Shown here one piece after another: positions 1 through 4,162 of a stretch of DNA of 7,662 bases. The translations under genes were made by a program, and so were the position numbers. The number at the start of each line of letters is the position of its first letter. Within the stretch, counting starts at the first letter, position 1. This DNA comes from Hyphomicrobiales bacterium (GTDB taxonomy: Bacteria > Pseudomonadota > Alphaproteobacteria > Rhizobiales > Rhizobiaceae), in the NCBI GenBank assembly GCA_015654965.1, contig JAATGD010000075.1:1-7662 (forward strand). Direction: 5' to 3'. A model generated the notes under the pieces. It was given only the letters and a program-made list of their open reading frames with translations, was not told where the DNA came from and searched no databases.

Positions 1-199
1 CGAACTTGTCTTCCAGTTCGATTTCCTTGGCGACCGATACGCCGTCCTTGGTGATGCGCGGTGCGCCAAACGACTTGTCGATGACGACGTTGCGACCCTT
101 GGGGCCAAGCGTTACCTTAACAGCGTCAGCAAGGATATCGACGCCGCGCAGCATCTTTTCGCGCGCATTGCGACCGAATTTTACTTCTTTAGCAGCCAT
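1..199 (-). CDS. groEL: Chaperonin GroEL (60 kDa), N-terminal fragment cut by the window edge
   Basis: This is the large chaperonin subunit, the cytoplasmic ATP-driven folding chamber that works with the GroES lid. Only the first 66 codons are present; the rest lies beyond position 1. The fragment begins MAAKEVKFG and is collinear with GroEL from other bacteria without a gap. It contains the equatorial-domain nucleotide-binding segment TLGPKGRN (residues 30-37) and KDGVSVA (51-57), whose Asp52 is the conserved residue needed for ATP hydrolysis. The ATG at 197-199 is preceded by AGGAGT (208-213) with 8 nt between, which fixes the start. It lies 81 nt downstream of groES on the same strand and is expected to be co-transcribed from the CIRCE-controlled promoter. 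Identity is secure. Which groEL copy this is cannot be judged here, although the linkage to groES and CIRCE suggests the principal heat-inducible one. Confidence 0.98.
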   Translation of the reverse strand, partial: MAAKEVKFGRNAREKMLRGVDILADAVKVTLGPKGRNVVIDKSFGAPRITKDGVSVAKEIELEDKF

Positions 200-207
200 T
201 TTACTCT

Positions 208-213
208 ACTCCT
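208..213 (-). promoter_or_regulatory. Ribosome binding site of groEL
   Basis: Read on the minus strand this is AGGAGT, a near-consensus Shine-Dalgarno sequence 8 nt before the groEL ATG. A small GGGA-TAA-TCCC inverted repeat (214-224) directly abuts its 5' side in the mRNA. Confidence 0.8.
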
Positions 214-252
214 GGGATTATCCCGGTCAGAAATTCAAATTGGTAAGCCTGA

Positions 253-268
253 ACCGGCGCATGCCGGT
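253..268 (-). repeat. Hairpin in the groES-groEL intergenic spacer
   Basis: ACCGGC and GCCGGT form a perfect 6-bp stem around a 4-nt GCAT loop, 12 nt after the groES stop codon and about 50 nt before groEL. No T-run follows in the direction of transcription, so it is not a standard intrinsic terminator. Known background: the groESL transcript of Agrobacterium tumefaciens has been reported to be cleaved between the two genes in a heat-shock-dependent way. This hairpin is in the right place for such processing, or for protecting the 3' end of a groES-only mRNA. That role is inference. Confidence 0.5.
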
Positions 269-280
269 CCGGTGAAGCGA

Positions 281-577
281 TTAGCCGATAATGCCCAGAA
301 TATCGGATTCCTTCATGATCAGCAGGTCTTCGCCGCCGATCTTGACTTCGGTGCCCGACCACTTGCCGAACAGAACGCGGTCGCCAGCCTTGACTTCGAG
401 CGCGACCAGCTTGCCGCTCTCGTCGCGAGCGCCGGAACCGGCAGCGACGATTTCGCCTTCCTGCGGCTTTTCCTTGGCGGTGTCGGGGATGATGATGCCA
501 CCGGCGGTCTTGGCTTCCTGCTCAACGCGGCGAACAACGACGCGGTCATGAAGCGGGCGGAACTTGATATCAGCCAT
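281..577 (-). CDS. groES: Co-chaperonin GroES (10 kDa)
   Basis: GroES is the heptameric lid that caps GroEL in the cytoplasm. The protein is 98 residues, the normal family length. It opens with MADIKFRPLHDRVVVRR, the conserved first strands, followed by the mobile loop GGIIIPDTA (about residues 26-34), whose hydrophobic III tripeptide contacts GroEL. It ends ILGIIG. An in-frame ATG exists upstream near 631, but it would add 18 residues absent from the family. The chosen ATG (575-577) has AAGGG at 586-590 with an 8-nt gap. The gene is first in the groES-groEL operon. A CIRCE operator and a heat-shock-type promoter lie directly upstream, so HrcA repression plus sigma-32 activation is the expected control. 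Nothing in it is unusual. Confidence 0.98.
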   Translation of the reverse strand: MADIKFRPLHDRVVVRRVEQEAKTAGGIIIPDTAKEKPQEGEIVAAGSGARDESGKLVALEVKAGDRVLFGKWSGTEVKIGGEDLLIMKESDILGIIG

Positions 578-640
578 GGTTTGAACCCTTGGTGTTATAG
601 ACGTTGAACCCTGTGATGCGGATCGGAACAATCCACGTTG

Positions 641-667
641 TTAGCACTCTTGATGTCGGAGTGCCAA
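641..667 (-). promoter_or_regulatory. CIRCE operator of groESL (HrcA binding site)
   Basis: On the minus strand the site reads TTGGCACTC, nine spacer bases, GAGTGCTAA. This matches the CIRCE consensus TTAGCACTC-N9-GAGTGCTAA except for one A-to-G change in the left half, a variant common in alphaproteobacteria. One further G:C pair extends the repeat outward on each side. The site lies just downstream of the -10 element at 677-682, so it covers the expected transcription start and the first part of the leader. That position suits repression by HrcA. hrcA itself is not in the window. Confidence 0.95.
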
Positions 668-676
668 CGTGGCTCT

Positions 677-706
677 GACATAGAACCCGCCCCGGCTCTT
701 GTCAAG
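677..706 (-). promoter_or_regulatory. groESL promoter, heat-shock (RpoH) type
   Basis: On the minus strand a CTTGACA -35 region (700-706) is followed by a 17-bp spacer and a TATGTC -10 element (677-682), written with its flank as TCTATGT. The CTTG core and the C/T-TAT-N-T form resemble the alphaproteobacterial RpoH promoter pattern. The -35 is also a perfect sigma-70 hexamer (TTGACA), so either or both sigma factors could use it. Transcription would start near 670, immediately before the CIRCE. Assignment is by sequence pattern only. Confidence 0.75.
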
Positions 707-995
707 GTTGCCAGAGATTTTTGACAGGCGAATGATGGCTGATTTTTCCACATTTGCGGCCCGGTCGATCAGGCCAAGGGTTGCATGTGGGGCCTTGCGA
801 AGACGAATCAAGAGCGGAGGCCGCCTTGCGCCGCGAATATGCTTTCCAGGATCTTGAATAGCGGTGGCAAACCGCCTTCTGTCATATCGGCAACGCCTTC
901 CCATATTAATGCTGCCACAAATATTTCCATTTGAGCGCGAAATGCTCTAGATGGGGCGCGTATGCCGCATGACGAGACTATCCAAGAGGAAGATT
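707..995. other. Intergenic region between groESL and the HAD gene
   Basis: This is the remainder of the 418-nt divergent spacer between groES and the HAD gene. I see no convincing gene here: the one open frame (minus strand, 641-904) overlaps the CIRCE and promoter and resembles no family I know. A short perfect inverted repeat, GCGGT-GGCAA-ACCGC (861-875), is present without a T-run. A plus-strand promoter for the HAD-ribF unit should lie here. TATTAA at 904-909 could be a -10, but I find no good -35 at the right distance, so none is called. Confidence 0.5.
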
Positions 996-1844
996 ATGAA
1001 GCAGCTTGAACGCCTCGACGACCTGACGGACCGGTATGACGTGCTTTTCTGCGATGTCTGGGGCGTGGTGCATAATGGCGTCACCGCTTATCCCGCAGCC
1101 GTGGCGGCGCTGGAAAGAGCCCGCGTCAAAGGGGTCACGGTCATTCTCGTCACCAATTCGCCGCGTCCGCATCCGGGTGTGGAAGCGCAGATGCGGCTTT
1201 TGGGCGTGCCGGAAGACGCCTATGACCGGGTGGTGACCTCGGGCGATGTGACCCGCGATCTGATCGCGGAGGGCCCGCGCAAGATTTTCCATATCGGCAA
1301 TGAGCGCGAATTGTCGATCTATGACGGGCTTGGCGTGGAACTGGTCGAGGAATTCGAGGCGTCTGGCGTGGTCTGTACGGGACTGTTCGATGACGAGGTG
1401 GAAACGCCGGAAAATTACACGGAACTGCTCAAGCGCCTGCGCTCGCGCAACCTGCCGTTCATCTGCGCCAATCCCGACATCATGGTCGAGCGCGGTGCAA
1501 GGCTTGTCTGGTGTGCCGGAGCCCTGGCGCGCGACTACGGCCAGCTTGGCGGGCGCACACTGATTGCCGGAAAACCGCATCGCCCGATTTATGAAGCGGC
1601 CCTTCATGCGGCGGAAGAAATTCGCGCAAGCGCAGTCGACAAGAGCCGCATTCTGGGCATCGGAGACGGCGTTCTCACCGATGTGAAGGGCGCTGCCAAT
1701 TTCGGTCTTGACGTGCTTTATGTTTCAGGTGGTATTCATGCCGCCGACTATACGGCGGATGGGGCGCTCGATCTCGACAGGATGAACGCTTTTCTTGAAA
1801 AGCACGGGGCTTATCCCGTGGCCACTCTTCAGGCGCTCGTCTGA
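996..1844 (+). CDS. HAD-superfamily subfamily IIA hydrolase (NagD-like; TIGR01459-type)
   Basis: A 282-residue cytoplasmic protein with the haloacid dehalogenase core in NagD-like order. Motif I is LFCDVWGVVHNG, with the nucleophile Asp20. Motif II is LVTNS (Thr53), followed by a cap region. Motif III is GKPHRP (Lys193) and motif IV is GIGDGVLTD (Asp224, Asp229). Members of subfamily IIA are mostly phosphatases of small phosphorylated metabolites. Here the residue two after the nucleophile is Trp22 rather than the usual acid/base Asp, so catalysis may differ. The substrate is unknown. The ATG at 996 was chosen because AAGAGGA (984-990) lies 5 nt upstream; ATGs at 951 and 969 are in frame but have poorer ribosome sites. 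ribF begins 37 nt downstream with no terminator between them, so the two are probably co-transcribed. That link suggests, but does not prove, a flavin-related role. Confidence 0.88.
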   Translation: MKQLERLDDLTDRYDVLFCDVWGVVHNGVTAYPAAVAALERARVKGVTVILVTNSPRPHPGVEAQMRLLGVPEDAYDRVVTSGDVTRDLIAEGPRKIFHIGNERELSIYDGLGVELVEEFEASGVVCTGLFDDEVETPENYTELLKRLRSRNLPFICANPDIMVERGARLVWCAGALARDYGQLGGRTLIAGKPHRPIYEAALHAAEEIRASAVDKSRILGIGDGVLTDVKGAANFGLDVLYVSGGIHAADYTADGALDLDRMNAFLEKHGAYPVATLQALV

Positions 1845-1881
1845 TATTTTTTCGGACCATACAGGCACGATCAGGCACTCA

Positions 1882-2886
1882 ATGGTACAATCCGGGATAA
1901 TCAAAGCCAAGTTCCAGCGTTTTTCAGGCGCGGAGGCACTGCCGCCGCATCTGCACAATTGCGTGGTTGCGATCGGCAATTTCGATGGCGTGCATCGCGG
2001 GCATCAGGCAGTTCTGGAGCAGGCGCTTGAGATTGCGAAAAAGGAAGGCCTGCCTGCGGTCGTGCTCACTTTCGAGCCGCATCCGCGCAGCTTCTTTCGT
2101 CCCGACGCGCCGATCGATCGCCTGACATGCGCGGTGGAGAAAGCGGCGATCTTGCAGCATATGGGTTTTGACGCCATCGTCGAGCAGCCCTTTACGGCCG
2201 AATTTTCCAGCCGCTCGGCGGAAGATTTCGTGCAGCACATTCTCCTTGAGAAACTTCATGCGCGCCGTGTCGTCACCGGCTATGATTTTCATTTCGGCAA
2301 GGGGCGGCGCGGCACACCCGATTTTCTGCTTGAGGCGGGAAAGGATGCGGGCTTCGATGTGACGCTGGTGGAAGCCTTTGGCGATGAAGGCGGTCATCCG
2401 GTTTCCTCGACCCGTGTGCGCGATGCGCTGGAACAGGGCGATGTTGCGCAAGCGGCTGGCCTTTTGGGCTATCGCTACCGGTTCTGCGGCGAGGTCGTTC
2501 ACGGCAAGAAGCTCGGTCGTACGCTGGGCTTTCCCACCGCCAATATGACGGTGAGTGCCGGGGCGAGCCTGAAAGAGGGAATTTATGCCGTGCGTTTCAG
2601 GCGCCAGAATGGCCAGCTTTTTGATGGCGTTGCAAGTTTCGGTCGCCGCCCGACGGTCGCAAGCGATGGCTCGCCATTGCTGGAAACATTTTTGTTCGAT
2701 TTTTCCGGGGACCTTTATGGCGAGATTGCTTGTGTTTCTTTCTTCGGTTACCTGCGAGGGGAAGTGAAGTTCGAGGGGCTTGATGCGCTGGTTGCGCAGA
2801 TGAAACGCGATGAGGAAGAAGCGCGTGCGCTTCTGGCCGGTGCGCGCCCGCTTTCCGCGCTCGATCACGTTCTTTCATTCGCCTGA
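1882..2886 (+). CDS. ribF: Bifunctional riboflavin kinase / FMN adenylyltransferase (FAD synthetase)
   Basis: RibF converts riboflavin to FMN and then FMN to FAD in the cytoplasm, using ATP in both steps. The 334-residue protein has the usual two domains. The N-terminal nucleotidyltransferase domain carries AIGNFDGVHRGH (residues 30-41, including the HxGH signature), FEPHP (64-68) and VSSTRVRD (174-181). The C-terminal riboflavin kinase domain carries GRTLGFPTAN, with Thr219 and Asn221 as Mg/nucleotide ligands, and LETFLFDFSGDLYG with Glu268 as the expected catalytic base. The typical tail pattern FFGYLRGEVKF follows. The ATG at 1882 has an AGG 6 nt upstream and gives the usual N-terminal length. 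A start at 1795 would add 29 atypical residues and overlap the HAD gene. It is probably second in an operon with that gene. No riboswitch or terminator was seen around it. Confidence 0.96.
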   Translation: MVQSGIIKAKFQRFSGAEALPPHLHNCVVAIGNFDGVHRGHQAVLEQALEIAKKEGLPAVVLTFEPHPRSFFRPDAPIDRLTCAVEKAAILQHMGFDAIVEQPFTAEFSSRSAEDFVQHILLEKLHARRVVTGYDFHFGKGRRGTPDFLLEAGKDAGFDVTLVEAFGDEGGHPVSSTRVRDALEQGDVAQAAGLLGYRYRFCGEVVHGKKLGRTLGFPTANMTVSAGASLKEGIYAVRFRRQNGQLFDGVASFGRRPTVASDGSPLLETFLFDFSGDLYGEIACVSFFGYLRGEVKFEGLDALVAQMKRDEEEARALLAGARPLSALDHVLSFA

Positions 2887-2929
2887 AATATTTTCTGTTC
2901 CGCGCGCCGATTATAGTTTTAAGTCAAAA

Positions 2930-2957
2930 TTTACGTATTTCCGACAGAGACTATTAA
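2930..2957 (+). promoter_or_regulatory. Candidate promoter of the mipA-like gene
   Basis: TTTACG (2930-2935), a 16-bp spacer and TATTAA (2952-2957) lie in the AT-rich gap after ribF. The start of transcription would be near 2964, giving a leader of about 37 nt to the TTG at 3001. The -35 match is only moderate, so this is a pattern-based proposal. Confidence 0.4.
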
Positions 2958-2987
2958 ACATCCCGAAGTTTTGGGGCGCTGTTTGTT

Positions 2988-2991
2988 GGAG
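2988..2991 (+). promoter_or_regulatory. Ribosome binding site deciding the mipA-like TTG start
   Basis: GGAG lies 9 nt before the TTG at 3001, within TTGGAGT. No ATG is available at a suitable distance, so this site favours TTG-3001 over the upstream TTG at 2971. Confidence 0.55.
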
Positions 2992-3000
2992 TATCGTGTT

Positions 3001-3843
3001 TTGCGTATTTTTTCTTTGGCTCTCATGGCTGGCGCATTGGTGCCTGTTAGTGGATCAATCGCCTATGCTGCTGATGCGCAGGAATCCTATGTCGATGCGG
3101 TGGAAGTGACGCCTCCCGCCCGCAAGCATTTCTGGTCGGGCGACTGGTATCTGAAAGTTGGCGCGGCTGGTCTGATTGCGCCCAAATTCACCGGCTCGAA
3201 CAAATACAAGTTTTCCGCACAGCCCCTGATTTCGCTGGGGCGGCAGGGGGAGGCGACGCGCTTTTCCTCGCGCAATGACAATGTTTCCTTTGCATTCATC
3301 GACAATGATCGCTTCCGTGCCGGTGTTGCGGGCAAATTGCTGTTTAAACGCGACACCGAAATCGACGGTCTCAAGGAAACGAAATTCGGTGGCGAACTCG
3401 GTGGCTTTGCCGAAGTCTACCCCACCGACTGGATGCGTGTGCGCGGCGAAGTGCGTCACGGTATCCGTGCGCACAAGGGCGTGGTCGCCAATATTTCGGC
3501 TGACGCCTTTTATGATGTGACGCCTGCCATCCGCGTTTCGGCGGGACCGCGTGCGACTTTCGCCAGCAAGGATTATTTCAAGACCTATTACGGCGTCTCA
3601 AGCGAAGAGGCCGCCGCATCCGGGATCAGCGAATACAAGCCGAAGGGCGGCGTGGAATCAGTTGGCATCGGCGGTTCCATCAACTGGAAAACCACCGAGA
3701 AGATCGACACCGCACTCTTTGCCGAATATAGCCGCCTTCAGGGACCGGCCAAAAAATCGAGCATTGTCCAGCAGGAAGGCTCGCGCAACCAGTTCATGGT
3801 TGGCGTCTCCGCCACCTATCGCTTCGATTTCTCGCTCGACTGA
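3001..3843 (+). CDS. MipA/OmpV family outer-membrane protein
   Basis: A beta-barrel protein predicted to be exported to the outer membrane. MipA of E. coli is a scaffold linking the lytic transglycosylase MltA to PBP1B; most alphaproteobacterial members have no tested function. From TTG-3001 the protein is 280 residues. It starts MRIFSLALMAGALVPVSG, a signal peptide with a likely cleavage after AYA (about residue 23). The mature part has GDWYLKVGAAG near the N-terminus, alternating beta-strand pattern, and the family landmarks GPRATFASKDYFKTYYGVSS, AAASGISEY, EYSRLQGPAKKSSIV and a C-terminal ATYRFDF. It ends in SLD rather than in the usual terminal Phe. An in-frame TTG at 2971 and ATG at 3025 are alternatives; the latter would truncate the signal peptide. 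The gene has its own candidate promoter and terminator, so it is probably monocistronic. Confidence 0.88.
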   Translation: MRIFSLALMAGALVPVSGSIAYAADAQESYVDAVEVTPPARKHFWSGDWYLKVGAAGLIAPKFTGSNKYKFSAQPLISLGRQGEATRFSSRNDNVSFAFIDNDRFRAGVAGKLLFKRDTEIDGLKETKFGGELGGFAEVYPTDWMRVRGEVRHGIRAHKGVVANISADAFYDVTPAIRVSAGPRATFASKDYFKTYYGVSSEEAAASGISEYKPKGGVESVGIGGSINWKTTEKIDTALFAEYSRLQGPAKKSSIVQQEGSRNQFMVGVSATYRFDFSLD

Positions 3844-3874
3844 TCAAACAACACTCACGACTGTCAGTCTTATC

Positions 3875-3920
3875 AGGGACGGGAATGCGCTAATTAACGC
3901 ATTCCCGTCCCTTTCTTGTT
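3875..3920 (+). terminator. Strong intrinsic terminator after the mipA-like gene
   Basis: A 14-bp perfect stem (GGGACGGGAATGCG at 3876-3889 with its complement at 3898-3911), extended by an A-T pair, closes an 8-nt AT-rich loop and is followed by TTTCTTGTT. It starts about 30 nt after the stop codon. It should separate mipA-like transcription from ileS. Confidence 0.93.
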
Positions 3921-4025
3921 GCGTGCCTCTTTATTCTTGTCAGCCGCATTGCTAAAAGCGTGGCCATGATGACGGATTTTCGGCTTATCTTGACGGCCAT
4001 ACGAATTATTGGCCCGGCCTCCCGC

Positions 4026-4053
4026 TTTGCCTGACACGCAAGTTTCAGGCGAA
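4026..4053. repeat. Inverted repeat upstream of ileS
   Basis: TTTGCCTGA and TCAGGCGAA form nine pairs (one T-G wobble as RNA) around a 10-nt loop. No T-run follows, so it is not a standard terminator. It could be an operator or a leader structure; nothing in the sequence decides between these. Confidence 0.4.
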
Positions 4054-4089
4054 TGAAGCGCGGAAGTCCGGGAGCGAACGGCTGTGTCC

Positions 4090-4120
4090 TTGCAGCCTCC
4101 TTTCTATTCAATTTGATAAT
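4090..4120 (+). promoter_or_regulatory. Candidate ileS promoter
   Basis: GATAAT (4115-4120) is a good -10 hexamer, preceded at a long 19-bp spacing by TTGCAG (4090-4095), which matches the -35 consensus only in its TTG. Transcription would start about 35 nt before ileS. Weak support. Confidence 0.3.
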
Positions 4121-4162
4121 GCGCCTGCCTTTTGCTGCGGGCTTTACAGGCTAAGACCGATC

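Larger units (their letters stand above)
3921..4162 (+). other. Leader/intergenic region upstream of ileS
   Basis: The mipA-ileS gap is 319 nt in all, the first part holding the terminator. The remaining 242 nt contain no credible gene; a minus-strand open frame (3890-4111) resembles nothing I recognise. The region holds a 9-bp inverted repeat (4026-4053), a candidate -10 element (4115-4120), and GCCTG/CAGGC arms (4123-4127, 4147-4151) flanking the start of the ileS translation region. I see no T-box features such as a specifier stem or antiterminator, and T-boxes are not expected in alphaproteobacteria. Confidence 0.5.

Noticed and set aside
578..631. Longer GroES start at 631
   Set aside because: The 18-residue extension is absent from GroES proteins, and a well-placed ribosome site precedes ATG-577.
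641..904. 87-codon minus-strand open frame upstream of groES
   Set aside because: It overlaps the groESL promoter and CIRCE, has an unremarkable Arg-rich composition, and resembles no known family.
978..1607. 209-codon open frame antisense to the HAD gene
   Set aside because: Shadow of the HAD coding frame; His- and Arg-rich with no domain signature.
1795..1881. Upstream ATG start for ribF, giving 363 residues
   Set aside because: It would overlap the HAD gene and add 29 residues unlike any RibF N-terminus; ATG-1882 fits the family and has its own AGG.
1924..2868. 314-codon open frame antisense to ribF
   Set aside because: A long antisense frame is expected opposite a GC-rich gene; ribF itself has full family motifs, and the antisense product looks like low-complexity shadow sequence.
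3890..4111. 73-codon minus-strand open frame between the mipA-like gene and ileS
   Set aside because: It runs into the terminator stem and shows no family resemblance.
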